Shown: positions 46,284 to 58,570, counted from the stretch's first letter. The stretch: 64,000 nt of DNA from Rhinopomastus cyanomelas (GCA_013400115.1 VXBP01010399.1:62001-126000), one strand, 5' to 3'. A program made the numbers and translations. The notes: generated by a model not told the origin, from the letters alone.

Positions 46284-47470
46284 TATCATTTCCAGGTTGC
46301 AAGTACTGCTCTACTTCTCCGTTCGTAGGGTGTCATCTGCATAAGAGTGTGTACCAGCTTCGTTGCACTCCTGCATCCCAGGGCAAAAATTTACACTGGA
46401 ATAATCCTTTAATAACTCATGGCAAGGCAGGGAGTTCAGCCAGCACATCCTTCTAGTAAGCTAGGACTGAACTCAGTGAGTGCCTGTCCTCCAATGATGC
46501 ACCAAGGGAAGGAAGCGATGATCCATGCCTTAGGAAAGATTAATTGATATTTTATAATCCTCATCAACTGGTGCACTGCCATCTGTTTTCACTACAGCAC
46601 AACATAGAGCAAGGGAAGGTCATCCTTCATTTTCTACCTCCCTGCACTGCTGTTTCACAGAGTCTTCTTTCAGAAGCTTTTGGGGGGCATTTGTATGGGT
46701 TGTGGAAACACTTTGCTTTCGGACATGACTTTTAGATTCTAGTTTTAGACGTTTACCCAATGAGCAGACCCCTACTGACTGAGCACACCGTCCCCCATTC
46801 AGTCTTTCAGAACTTCTGAGTCCAGTCTGTGAAGCAGACTCCCGTAAAACTCCACACCCCATCTACTGTTGTCGCCACAACATCTCCTGCCAGTGGCCAG
46901 CAGTCATCGGACCAGCAAAGGAGGGAATCCAGAAGCCCCAGTCTAACAGCTGTGTGTGTGCACCTGGCTTCAGCCAGGTGTACAGCTCCACTGAACCCCG
47001 CGGCGTTGTACTGCCTGCAGCAGCAGCACCTACCTGACAAACATGCTGAAGGTGCACACTTTTACCCTGTGCCTTTAGGCATGAAGACACTCAGAATACT
47101 GCATTTCCTGTCCTGCTTTAATGCTACTAACTGAGCTAGGGTGACCGAGTTGAAAGTCAGTGAGGAGGATGGGTAACACATTTCTTTAGAAAACTGGAAA
47201 GCGGTAGTTGCACCAAATAATTGAGTATCACATGCACTGTGACTTTTTTTTAAGCTACAAAGCCCAGATGGTGTGGCAAACTCTTTGGCAGTTATGCCTC
47301 TGCTTTGGCTGAGAAACCCATGAAATGGAACATGTTTAATGATTTTCCAGTTTTCAGATTACAGTTCTAATATTTTTAGGGTCTTAATAGACTGATATAT
47401 TTTCAGCTACAACAGCAACAGTTGTTTGGAGGTGTATGAATTCTATTAATAGAAAACATCTCTAGCATTG
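46284..47470. other. unique sequence with a GC-richer core
   Basis: 46,820-47,040 is GC-richer than its surroundings and has a hairpin CACCTGGC-TTCA-GCCAGGTG at 46,961-46,980. The plus frame across it opens with GTG and gives an S/T/Q/P-rich stretch (TTSPASGQQSSDQQRRESRS) that looks protein-like, but a stop lies just upstream and I recognise no family. A degraded retrocopy or chance are both possible. Confidence 0.4.
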
Positions 47471-47680
47471 AAATAAAATTATTGAGGCTGGAAAAGACCT
47501 CTTATTGTGGCCTCCCAGTATCTGAAGTGGGCCAACAAAAAGGCTGGGGAGGGGCTTTTTAGGATGTCAGGTAGCGACAGGACTAGGGGCAATGGANAGC
47601 AGTCCACCCCAGTGTCTGATCACTTTTTCTGTGAGTAGGTGATTCCTAATATCCAAGCCTAAACTTCCCATTCAAACAAG
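47471..47680. mobile_element. composite CR1: antisense ends around an inverted middle
   Basis: 47,471-47,503 is an antisense 3' end (TTATTGAGGCTGGAAAAGAC). 47,504-47,596 is sense ORF2 (GTGGCCTCCCAGTATCTGAA, AAGGCTGGGGAGGGGCTTTT). After the N at 47,597, 47,598-47,680 is antisense again (GTCCACCCCAGTGTCTGATC). Either a rearranged insertion or a misjoin at the N. Confidence 0.75.
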
Positions 47681-49382
47681 TACTGCCATAAGAAGCAGCA
47701 ATCTTTCAGAGTCTCTCATCATGTCCAGGTGCTTTATTTTCAAGTTAGCAGATCCCACCCTGCAGAGATTAATCTAAAAGAAAACAGAAGAGAAAAAGCC
47801 CTAATGCAAAGGGCTTCAACCTGTACGTGCCTCAAGGAAGGACAATCACAGCAAAATATGGATAGGAAGAAAACAGATGCTTGAGACGCTCAAGTCTGAG
47901 GTCAGCAGGCTTGAGCAGGGGACAAGAGCTAGGAATAACTGAAGTTATTTCAGCAGCTAAAAGCCTTTAAGATTGCACAAGCTCAAGGTAAACAATTGTT
48001 CCCAGAAGTCCATTTTATCCCTTTCTCTGCAGTGGTCTGGGATTTCATTTCTGTATACAGGAGAAAGTGGCTATCTATGAATGTGATTTTACTTGCTACC
48101 AGCAAATTCCCATAAAACAGCAGTCTGTGGGCCATGTGAGAGCTAATACATGCTCTGACTTGCTCTTCAGTGGACAAAATACTTATCTAAAAAGGACCAT
48201 AAGCAGTGTCCCAGTACCTCAACCTATTTTCAGCTGAGCCACAGAACAGGGTGTATCCAGACACCTAAGCTTTTCACCCCACAAGAAAAGCTTTATCCAT
48301 ACTGTCTGTTAGGAACGGTCCATGGCCCATGCGGTTCCTCAAGCATGAAGGCTGCTTATTGACCACTAAAACCAGAGAATGATTCAACAAGATTGGGGTC
48401 TGCTTAGCTACACTGCAGCCTCACTTACTGGACACCATGCCTTACCTCTTCTCCAAGACCAACAAAGGATAGGAGACCAGACTAAATGATTCATCCTTCC
48501 ATCTCCTCACTGTCTCCTCACCAGCTAACATCTTTAGTGTTGGTTTAGCAAAGGTTGTATAAGCTGGGAGGGTGTAGGGGTAAGAATGTAAGAACTTCAG
48601 CATGAAATCAAAAAAGATCTGTTGGGAGAGGAAGTGGTATTGAAAACTCTCTTGTCTCTGCATGCTGTCATAAACCAATGCACAAGAAAATGAGTTTTAA
48701 AATGATTTTAAGCTTTACTGTGTGTTGCCCTATAGACTCTGTGGTATGGCGTGGCGTAAGTTTGTTGCCCGTGACATTTACTTTAGTTTCTACAAGAAGA
48801 CAGTTTGTCATGGTGTTGGTAGTGCAATTCAAGAATGGAACTAAGTGCAAACAAATGTTAATGTGCCATATGCAAATGATATGTAAATTTGCTGCTGGCA
48901 GCATAATTCAAAAATTATTCAGAAAAACTTCCAGCTATGACCCTCATTAAAAATGACAGTCTGCAGTGAATTAATTCCATGTTTATGAAAAGAATTACAT
49001 CTGTTTAAGATTGGCTTTGATTTGGATGTGCCTAAACTTCTTTACTTACTGCTGCTGACACCAGCACACACCTGATGTTGACAAGACCTAGCTTTATTAA
49101 TACAGCATTGAATCACATCTTTATGCTGTGGACAAGGTGGTCTTCATCTGTTACAACAGTTTAGGGATTAGAATGTTGATTCTGCCTTCAGTTTCAGAAT
49201 TTTGTATCAGAAAGCTTCACTTAGCTCAAAAAGAGGGAGACCTACAGTCTTTTCAGCTGCAACCCATGTAATCAACGTTAAGAGGATGTTTTGGCTGTGA
49301 AATATCATGGAAACCAACACACTGCTGTAAGATGTCTGACTTCTGATGAAAGCCCATTCGAGGAAAAAACTTGCCACTTTAG
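47681..49382. other. unique sequence, candidate conserved block
   Basis: 1.7 kb without transposon. 48,680-48,960 includes GTGCCATATGCAAATGATAT, with an octamer/POU-type ATGCAAAT, and homeodomain-like words. Frames there (90 codons plus, 78 minus) have no domain. Confidence 0.45.
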
Positions 49383-49564
49383 GATCACAGAATCATTCAG
49401 GTTGGAAAAGACCCCTGAGATTATCGAGTCCAACCATCAACCCTATTCTACTAGTTCACCCCTAAACCAGATCCCCCAACACTACATCCAAGCGTCTTTT
49501 ATACTCATCCAGGGACGGTGACTCAAACACCACCCTGGGCAGCCCATTCCAGGGGCTGACCAAA
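49383..49564 (-). mobile_element. CR1 LINE fragment, group B
   Basis: Antisense: ATCACAGAATCATTCAGGTT, ACCCCTAAACCAGATCCCCC, CATCCAGGGACGGTGACTCA, ends at CCAGGGGCTGACCAA. Little diverged. Confidence 0.95.
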
Positions 49565-49753
49565 ATACAGAATGGAATGGAAGACAGACCTGATACGTTA
49601 GTGTAGCCCGCAAAACGTACACTCTTACACGTTTGCTGAAGCAATTCACTCTGATAACATCAAAGTCCACAGTGCTCAACCTACTGAATGCTAAACTAAT
49701 AAAGGAGGTTCCTGGGGAAATTACTGGGGAGGACAACCCAGGAATCTCTTTTC

Positions 49754-49880
49754 ATAGAATCAGAACATTAGGAATCAGAACATTAGGGATTGGAAGGGAC
49801 CTCGAAAGATCCCCCTACCAGATCAAAATCAGCTAAATCCAGTCGCACACACACATATCCAGGCAGGTTTTTCATATCAA
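49754..49880 (-). mobile_element. CR1 LINE 3' fragment, group A, rearranged
   Basis: AATCAGAACATTAGG appears twice in tandem, then GGATTGGAAGGGACCTCGAA, with a deletion where GATCATCTAGTCCAAT is expected. Ends after ATCCAGGCAGGTTTTT. Confidence 0.88.
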
Positions 49881-50725
49881 GCAGCAATAGAGAGGTCCCT
49901 TGTCTCTCATCTGGCAGTGAGGGTATCATCACACCCCTAACACGTACTCTGATAACTGTTGTAACTCACTGCCCTGGTCAGATACCTTACAATGCCATCA
50001 AAACAAAGCATTTCATTCTTCTCAAAACAGAAGATAAATGTTATCAAGTTTCCAAATGGCTTTTGATTACCCCATGAACAATATATATTGTACAATATAT
50101 AGATTATACTATTAGCTATGTTCACTAGTGTCAGCACTATACATTTTTGTGTATATGTGTCCTATGAGCTTGTATATACGTGTGTGTGTCGGTGTGTTTG
50201 GTCTGGAAACTCTTTCAAGCAAAGTTATTCAATTAGCAATAACAGGACATAATTATCTATCCTTGGTCAAACCCTTCTAATGTTTTTATTCTACCTAAAA
50301 TCAATTGCAGGCCACGTGCTCAGTCCCATAAATATTCATCACAAGTGCATCTATAGTGTTTATTCCAAGCTGTCTGTGCTTACATGTTTTGTATTCGTCA
50401 GTGTAGTGGCATTGTAAATTGGTCTTTAAACTCTGCAAGTTTTATATGGTTCAGGTGGATGTTGTTTGCACTATCGTGAAAAAGAACTACTTCTCAAAGT
50501 TTTTCAGTGTTCTGGTTTCACTAGTGTGATTCTTGCTTTAAGAAAAGGATAGCGAATCCGTGTACTGTGTTGTCGTTCCAGGGAAAAGCACGGCGTCCTA
50601 GTAAAGTTCTTTACCCAAGACTGATGAACCATTTATATGAATCAGGTCAGCAAAGCTGAGCACAAGGTGACCGGCATTTGCTGATTAAAGAATCTAATGT
50701 AAGAGAGATCTTTGGGAGAGGTTCT
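49881..50725. other. unique sequence
   Basis: AT-rich; an 18-bp palindrome ATATATTGTACAATATAT at 50,083-50,100 and a short GT/TA run near 50,140-50,200. No gene. Confidence 0.5.
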
Positions 50726-51273
50726 CCTCCTCCTCTTCTCTGCCTCGGTGAGACAACATCAAGTATATGGTGTCCAGTTCCGGGGCCCTCAGTTCAAGAA
50801 GGACACAGAACTGCTGGAGTGAGTCCAGCACGAAGCCACGAAGATGATGAAGGGAGGGGAACAATTCCCTGCTAAGGAAAAGCTGAGGAAGCCAGGTCTC
50901 TTGAGCTCAGAAAAAAGGAGACTGAGGCGTGACCTCATTAATGGTTATAGGTATGGAAAGGGTGGGTGTCAGGAGGATGGAGCCAGGCTCTGCTCAGTGT
51001 CATCCAATGATAGGACAAGAGTGTGTGAGCTGTAACAGACGATGTTCCACATCAGTATGAGAAGGAATTTATTTGCAGTGAACATGATGGAGCACTGGCA
51101 GGGGCTTCCCAGGGAGTTTGAGGAGTCTTCTTCTCTGTGGAGTCTCTGTTTAAAACCTGCCTGGCCATGTTCCTGTGTGACTTGATCTAGGTGATCCTGC
51201 TGTGGCAGGGGGATTGGACTGGATGATCTTTTGAGGTCCCTTGCAGTCCCTGATGTTCTGTGTTTCTGTGATT
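50726..51273 (+). mobile_element. CR1 LINE, group A (548 bp)
   Basis: Sense copy starting upstream of GTCCAGTTCCGGGGCCCTCA, with ORF2 tail KEKLRKPGLLSSEKRRLRRD, YGKGGCQEDGARLCSVSSND, a disrupted region near 51,030, and a full 3' UTR (GTGATCCTGCTGTGGCAGGG). Confidence 0.95.
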
Positions 51274-52768
51274 TATCCCTTGCTGAAACTGGGATTCTTA
51301 AGGCTACCAAGTAATAACTTTTATGTTGCTCAGAGAGAGGGAAGACCTATGCATTTGGAAGTAGTTGATTCAAGTACAGCAGCACTTCAGACCTTGGTGG
51401 AAGGAGAGCTGGAAAGCTGCACTGGCAACCAGCTCTGCTACCTTCTCACTCACGAGCCCAGACCAGCTCTATCAGGCTGTGAAGAGTCTCAAAAAGATAA
51501 ACCCTTAGGTCACTCCAAGTGAAATTCCTCCAGCCCTTAGGCAGAAAGAGACAAAATAAAGCTTGCTCTATGACTTAAGGATTGATATCACTAAGAAAGT
51601 TTGGGGACATTCGCTCAGTGAAAAGCATCAACAATTACCTCATGTTTTCAACAGGGCACTGAGAGTGAGGAGATGAATCGCCTCTGGGCCCTGAGCCTGG
51701 CATGAATGGAAGAGATTTAAACTCAGGACTGGAGAGAGGGTTGGCAGGAAGTGCTGTAATCACCATACTCTGTTCTAATGTACAGCAAACAAAATTCAGT
51801 TCAAATGACAGCAATAAAAGTACACCAGATCCCAGAGGCTGTACGTCCTGAAGAAAACAAGTGGTAGGAGTTGTTGGAAATGCAGTCAGATGTGCAGATT
51901 TCCCAGATGGCTGTACATAAAATCCTCTATCTCATCCACACAGATGCTGGGATAAGATCAGTGAGAAATATTAGATAAGTGTGGCAACGTCACTTCATGA
52001 AGCACTTCATGAAGCACTTCATGCAGGGTTGCCATGCTTGAAGCACACAACAGCTCGGTGAGTGTGGTGCCATTTGTTCCTCAGGGTTTTCATCCTCACA
52101 TTTTGGATAGCAATGCTGCAACCCCTCTTTGCTCATCTTAGCAGACAGCTGCCTTTGATGTGTCCTTGGGGTTCTCCATGTGCCAGACCCACCCCTTGCT
52201 ATGGATGTGAGAGTGCAGCCCTGCCTGTTCTCTTCAGTGAACAGCTGCACATCACTCGGCTTTCAGGCTACTGAGCAAGAGCCTGAACAAGCTTTAGATA
52301 TAGTAGCCTTTGAAGCCTTGTATATGAACTGGAGGGAGCATCAGTGAGAAGAAAGACCTCTCTCTCTCACACTGTGGGCTTCAGGCCAGAACAAGCATTA
52401 GTCTGGCAACATATTGAATTAATTGGTACGATTGTGGCTTTTAATGAAGGCATGGTGCTCTGTGTGCATTGTTCTTGCAGTGCCTTAAAGCAACACACAC
52501 GTTCTTGTGTAACCTGTACTTTTGAAGACAATCTCAACGGTCTGCGATGGATCGTCTCTCGATTGTTCCAGTTAAGACAGTCTGCAACAGATAACTGAAA
52601 CTTGCAGGAGTTCTTTACTGTCTTTCACCAAAGCAACGCCACCAAATCTCACCAGTTATATTCTAGCAACAAATGTCATGGGGTACAAACGCCTTTGATG
52701 CCTGCAACTCCCAAGTTTATTAAAATAGGTGAATAATAGTTGAATAAAATAGTTGAATAAAGAAAAAA
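51274..52768. other. unique sequence
   Basis: 1.5 kb with no gene or transposon recognised except a three-unit 12-bp tandem at 51,991-52,026. Confidence 0.5.
51991..52026. repeat. 12-bp tandem, three copies
   Basis: CACTTCATGAAG is repeated at 51,991, 52,003 and 52,015; the third copy reads CACTTCATGCAG. Confidence 0.95.
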
Positions 52769-52874
52769 TTCACAGAATTGCAGAATATTAGGGGTTGGAA
52801 GGGACCTCAAAAGTTCATCTAGTCCAATCCCCCTGCCACAGCAGGATCACCTAGATCAAGTCACACAGGAATTA
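52769..52874 (-). mobile_element. CR1 LINE 3' end, group A
   Basis: ATTCACAGAATTGCAGAATA, GGGTTGGAAGGGACCTCAAA, AGTCCAATCCCCCTGCCACA, truncated after CACACAGGAATTA. Confidence 0.95.
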
Positions 52875-54570
52875 GCCAAATAACAACTCAGTTACCTGGC
52901 TCCCTTGACTGATCTCATTATATATACTTTTCCTAGGTTGATCTGAGATCCCCTGCATCCATTAAACGTGTCCATTCGGTGATCCTGCACTCTTTGGGAA
53001 GGCTGTTCACAAATTCTGTGGACTTTTGTTTGCATGGTGAGGTAAGTAAAGTAGGGATTTTGGATAGCTATCTTCCATTCTGCAAAGACAGTACGTGCTG
53101 TCCATTCAGTGGGCTGGATCCTTTCTATTTATCTCTCATGGAGCTGACCTCAAGACATATGGGAGCTGAAGGCATGGAAAGCTGTTCCGCTCACCACAGG
53201 TGAGAAGAAAAATCCCTTCATGTTTTCACGTGTAGCCCACATAGACTGGAAGCAAAGTGACCTGGATCCCTCCCTCACTGGCCATATTTGTCTTTTGTTC
53301 AGACTTTGTACTTCTGTCAAGAGCTGGTTTTTGTTTTAACAAGCCCTGTGATTTTCTTTTGGGTGTTCCACTGAATTTCGCATTGAACCAACTCTTTGTG
53401 CACACCCTTTTATCTTCAGTTTCTTCCAACAAAGATGTATGTACTAGTAGATTGATCAATGATCAAAGTGGCACCTGAATTTTCTGACTGAGGACAGAAA
53501 AAGAGCCTTGAAAGTCTCACCTTTTCACCAGGAAAAAAAAAGAGCAGGAAACAACCTTTTGGTTAATGAAACTGGGGAAATGATTGAATTGATGAAAGAA
53601 TTGATGAAAGCAGTGGAAAATCATTTCCATGGACAGCTGACTTTTCATATCATTTCTCATGAAACATTTCAATACACTGGGGGTTTTTTTGGCCATGAAG
53701 GAAGAGATGGATGGCCAAAGCTTTCTGCCAACTTTTGAGGCTTTGTTGTAGAAAGGAAAAAAATCTGTCTGCTTTTCGTTTGTTTGGTTCAAATCAAATG
53801 TTTTGAAATATCTATTTTTGGATTTCTGATTGAAGCCTCTCTAAAGTTCTTAAGCAATTTAAATCTTTATTGCTTCTTGAGTTGCAATTACTATTTGAAA
53901 TTACTCCACCATTTCAGGAAAAAAAGAATCTGTGGTTTTGAAGATTAAATACTTGAAGTGAAATCCTGCCTCTTTGCAAGTTGGTGGGAATTGCACTGAG
54001 GTAGAAATGTCGTCATAAACAGGAGAATGAACAAGGGTTCCTCAAAAAGGAACACCTCTTCTGAGCCTGCTTTTCAACTTTAGAAACAGAATCTGGATCC
54101 CCTAGGCACAGAAAACCTCCAGTCTTTTTAGCTGGCCGTGATGGGAAGGGAGACTACCATGAATGCTGTGCCTGAACATACGTAGATATTTGTTGTTTGC
54201 ATTCTAGGTCATCTGGGATTACAGACTGCACGTGTCAGTCATGCATGGTTCAATTTTTGTTACTGAACCAAGGCTGTTGCCAAAACAACCTACAATAGAA
54301 ATTCCTTCACCCTATTTCTTTATCTCATTGTCGCTCTTGTTTACCTTCCTGTTTCTTTCTGAGGTTGATGATGCATTTTATCTCTGTTAAATATGAACAA
54401 TAACTCAACCTGCAATGACAATACCAAGACTGAGAATGGTCTGTGATGCCTGCCCTCAGTAACATATCTAATGGAGAGGTCTCTGGTAGCTTTGAGAAGA
54501 CAAAAGCACAGAGAAGATGATTCACCTGGCAGTTAGATTACTGAGTTGCCACTCTTTCCAAGCTGATTCC
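52875..54570. other. unique sequence
   Basis: 1.7 kb without transposon. A 13-bp near-tandem AATTGATGAAAG(A/C) lies around 53,586-53,611. No exon seen. Confidence 0.5.
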
Positions 54571-55120
54571 TCCTGTACTCAGCACTGGTGAGGCCACAAC
54601 GTTGAGTACTGGGTCCAGTTTTGGACACCTCAGTACAAGGGAGACATCGAGGTGCTGGAGGGAGTGAAGAGTGGGGCAATGAAGCTGAGGAAGGGCCTGG
54701 GGAATAAATGTTATGAGGAGAAATCAAAAGACTTGGAGCTCTTTAGTTTGAGGAAGAGGAGACTTAGGAGAGACCTCACTGCTCTCTACAACTATCTGAA
54801 AGGACACTGTAGAGATGTTCTCTACAGTGTGCTGCTGGTCTCTTCTCATAGGTAATTAGTGGCAGAACCAGAGGGAAAGGTCTCAAGCTCCAACAGGGTA
54901 GGTTTAGATTGGACATCAGGAAAAAATTCTTCATGAAAAGAGTGGTCAGGCACTGGAATGTGCTGCCCAGGGTGGTGGTTGAGTCACCATCCCTAGATGA
55001 GTTTAAAAGATGCTTACAAGTAATGTTGGGGGAAATGGTTTGGGTGTGAACTTGTAGAGTAGGGTTGATGATTGGACTCTATGATCTCAACGGTCTTTCC
55101 CAACCTGAATGATTCTATGA
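54571..55120 (+). mobile_element. CR1 LINE, group B (550 bp)
   Basis: Sense copy from CCTGTACTCAGCACTGGTGA through AGTACTGGGTCCAGTTTTGG, GGAAGAGGAGACTTAGGAGA, CAGGCACTGGAATGTGCTGC, GATGAGTTTAAAAGATGC, to GAATGATTCTATGA. ORF2 tail is interrupted; one of the longest copies. Confidence 0.94.
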
Positions 55121-56539
55121 AAATACTTACTATGCAAGGATTTCCACCAAAATTAATCAGTGCACACTGTAACATAAAGCTAAAATGTGTCTGCTTGTGG
55201 CACTTCTTCCATTTTCCTTCCAGCACACCCTGGGGATGTTGCCTTTGGTTTCATAATGTTGTCAGACTACGCAAATTCATTTTCACTTTTCAAGAGAGAG
55301 TGTTTGTTGTCAGCGTCAATCAAAAGGTTATTGAAGTTGTTCTGCCTCTTTAAAATATATCCAATCAAACATACACAATCCAGCACCAATTTTTTTCTTG
55401 CAGTCTTCCTGGATTTCTACTACTACCCTTGAACATTTTTAAACACCTTAAATTATCTTAGATTTGGTAACGACTATGAGAGTCCCCTTCTGGCGATACT
55501 CCAACAACAAAATACTAAATCTAATTTAGGTTTCTTGCCTCGTCCAAGAATATTGCAAACAATCACTTTCTTCTCATGGGAAATCAGCTTAAAAGGAACA
55601 ACTGAAGAGAAGTTCTTTTCAGACATGTAGGAGGGTGTTCTGCAGAAGGAAAACAGTAACCTCACTTTTCTTTTGGCTGGAAGGGAGTGGAGTTCGCCAT
55701 GCGTGAATAAAGTGCTCGTGAAGGTTCAGCCAACCGAGCTCCTGCTCTCTCCTTTGCAGTTATGACAGAGGGAAACCAGGTCAGCTCCCTCAGTTCCTCT
55801 GGCAGGTGAACAACTTGTTCCATCCTTTTTCTGTTGTTTGTTTGGAAACCAAAAGGGGTGGGTTTTGGAGAGGAAGCTGGTTGTGTATGCATTAATCATG
55901 GCTGTTTCTGAGGGTACATCCTCTGAGGCCACACAAGGAAAGGAAAAGCAAGACCCTAGCTCAGGAAGCAAACCCATAGGGAGATCCTTCAAAGCAAGTC
56001 AAGGCAAGCAGTGGCCTTACTAGTGAGGGTAGGCTGAGGAAGACCTTGCTGTAGTACACATCAGCAGTGGGATGTGAAGGAGGTATGTAGGGCAAGACTT
56101 TCCAGAATGTTGCAGCACATAAAGATGCATTCTGGGACCACCTGGGATTTTCAAAAATGCTGGAGCAATTCAGATGCTTTGTACCCACTTACTGGGAAAA
56201 GCTGCCTGTAGATGGTCCTAGAAACCTTCCTTAGACATAGAGACAAGTTATTCAGACCAAACTGCAGCAGCAGCAAGGCAACTCCCTCAGACAGGCCCTT
56301 CCTCTGACTCTGTTGTCACAAGTTTTCTATTTTGTGGCTGTCGAGGGGACAGGTTGGGAGGGTTTGAAGAAGTAGTACTGGTTCCTGAAGGGAGTGAGGG
56401 AAAGGCACAGCACCAGAAGAAATGTAGGTCTTGAGTAGGTTTATCAATTTTATGTTAAAAACTGAAGCTAAACTAAAATGAAAAGCTCAAAATACCTTTC
56501 TAGGCTGAAGAGATCTGAGTATCCTACTTTTTAACACGT
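55121..56539. other. unique sequence
   Basis: 1.4 kb, no gene or repeat recognised. Confidence 0.5.
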
Positions 56540-56610
56540 CTTGGACCACAGCTTTGAAACCACTTAGATACAGTTTTCACTTGCGCTTCAAAATGCCTTT
56601 AATTCATCAC
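56540..56610. repeat. 71-bp direct duplicate, copy 1, ending at an N
   Basis: 71 bp starting CTTGGACCACAGCTTTGAAA and ending AATTCATCAC, immediately followed by the N at 56,611. A second copy with two mismatches is at 57,295-57,365. Confidence 0.93.
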
Positions 56611-56649
56611 NACACGCAAGTGTAGTCATATATCTTCTAACAACAGAGC

Positions 56650-56936
56650 ATACCAGGTCCTTCTCAGTGTCATCTAATGATAGGACAAGGAGCAATGAGT
56701 GTCAGCTGGAACATAGGAGGTTCCACATCAGTATGAGAAGGAACTTCTTCCCAGTAAGGGTGTTGGAGCACTGGAACATTCTGCCCAGGGGTGTTGTGGA
56801 ATGTCTCCTTCTCTGGAGTAATTTAAAACCCACCTGGATGTGTTCCTGTGTGACTTTATATAAGTGATCCTGCTGTGGGCAGGGAGATTGGACTAGATAA
56901 GGTCCCTCCCAATCCTTAATGTTCTGTTCTGTGATA
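56650..56936 (+). mobile_element. CR1 LINE fragment, group A
   Basis: Sense: TGTCATCTAATGATAGGACA, GAACATAGGAGGTTCCACAT, GGAACTTCTTCCCAGTAAGG, GTGATCCTGCTGTGGGCAGG; a deletion removes the usual GATGATCTTT part. Ends GTTCTGTGATA. Confidence 0.95.
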
Positions 56937-58406
56937 CCTAAATGGTTTTTATCATTTGCATAATTTTTTTCCATTTGTCCTTCCATATTTCTATTTTGTG
57001 AATCTTGCTCACCTTCATTTTACTCTTTGACTGCCAACCATGCTTTTATCCAGCACCATGAAAGAGCCAGAAAGACCCAAAACTTAGAATAATGTAGTGA
57101 ACAGTATTGTTTGGGGCTGGTAGAATGGTTTTTCAAAATATGTTCTCCAGAAGCAAGAAGAGGTGTATTGCTTGCTATCATCAAAACTGACAATTACTAC
57201 TACGTCAAAACTTCTGAGCACTGAGAGGGGTGTCACCACATAACATCTTGTGGAGTTCCCTTCCTGCTAGCCTGAACCAGCCGCAATGGAGCATCTTGGA
57301 CCACGGCTTTGAAACCACATAGATACAGTTTTCACTTGCGCTTCAAAATGCCTTTAATTCATCACAGCTGTAGCCAGATGTTCAGGGCAAATAAAGAAAT
57401 GCTCCATGCATTTTCTGTTTTAAGAGAATTTCTTGTCTCTTTTTAAATTATTTTTCCTTTTTTTTCCCTTTTTTTATTTTTCAGAAAAACTTTTGCAAGT
57501 GCCCTTGTAATTTGGCGTGGTCACACTTAAACGCTCTTTCAAGACCACTGTGCTTCGCACTGCCATTAATCAATGCAACACACATTAACTAAATACTCTG
57601 TTCTGCTTTTGCGTGATTTATTAAGTCTTCCTTCATTATTGTGTTTGATCAGAAAACTAATTAAACAATGAGTTGTGGCAGCCGCACATACTTTGCATCA
57701 ATTAGTAAAAGCAGGCTTCTTGGAATAAACATGTGGTAATGAAGACCTGAGTTACCATGGGTTAGACTTTAGCTCAAGTTATTTGAGCTGCTATTAGCAC
57801 TAATCCTTGGCTTTCCCACTTTAACAGTGTTAAAGACAAGCATACTAAGTTTGTTTCCAGCAGCGATATTTCAAACACCATCAAATAAGGAGTGAGTTCA
57901 TACACTGAAATTACTACAGAGGTATGTTCTACATTCTAACAAGGTGAGGCCTCACTTGTCATCTTCATCACCAGTCACAGAGTATACTCACAGGATACCT
58001 GGGCTTTGCCAAGTTGAACACCAAAGACATTAGGAAAGTCTCCTTGAATAAAACAAGATTGAGTCCCTTGATCTAGAATTTAAACCTAATAAATTGCAAA
58101 ACTATTTACACACTTTTTTCTTCAAAATGCATTTTTCTGTGGTTCATTTTCCTGTGCCTTATCCAGCCTTGTTTGTGCCCGTCAGATTCGCCCTACTGTT
58201 CGTTATTCACATCTTAGAGACAGCAGAGCAACTTCCTTGCCTGAGACTCATTCTGCTCACATTCCACTTTCATGTGCTGGGAATTGTACTCATGGGCCAT
58301 TGTCCATATTTGTTTCCCTCACACTTATTTCTGAGGAGATTATCTCAGGTATCTGTGTGGAGGAAGAATGAAATTTCAAAATATGGAGAGGAGCTTCTCT
58401 CATCAT
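56937..58406. other. unique sequence, candidate conserved block
   Basis: 1.5 kb without transposon. 57,480-57,860 is dense in homeodomain-type cores (CCATTAATCAATG, AAACTAATTAAACAATG, GCATCAATTAGTAAA) and looks like vertebrate conserved non-coding DNA. No exon. Confidence 0.45.
57295..57365. repeat. 71-bp direct duplicate, copy 2
   Basis: Matches 56,540-56,610 apart from CACGGC for CACAGC and CACATAG for CACTTAG. Here the sequence continues into AGCTGTAGCCAG without an N. Confidence 0.93.
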
Positions 58407-58570
58407 CATAGACTCAGAGAATGGCCGGGGTTGGAAGGGACCTTAAAGATCATCTAGTTCCAACTCCCCTGCACAGGCAGGGACACCTTCAGCAGAGCAG
58501 ATCACTCAGAGCCCCATCCAACCTGGCCTTCAACACTGTCAAGGATGTGGCAGACACAACAGCCTTGGGC
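58407..58570 (-). mobile_element. CR1 LINE, group D, 3' part of an LTR-split element
   Basis: Antisense: TCAGAGAATGGCCGGGGTTG, CACAGGCAGGGACACCTTCA, CCATCCAACCTGGCCTTCAA, up to AGCCTTGGGC. Its continuation GCAACCTGTTCCAG resumes at 58,891 after the inserted LTR. Confidence 0.92.

Noticed and set aside
50083..50100. 18-bp palindrome ATATATTGTACAATATAT
   Set aside because: Simple AT-rich palindromes of this size are common in AT-rich DNA.
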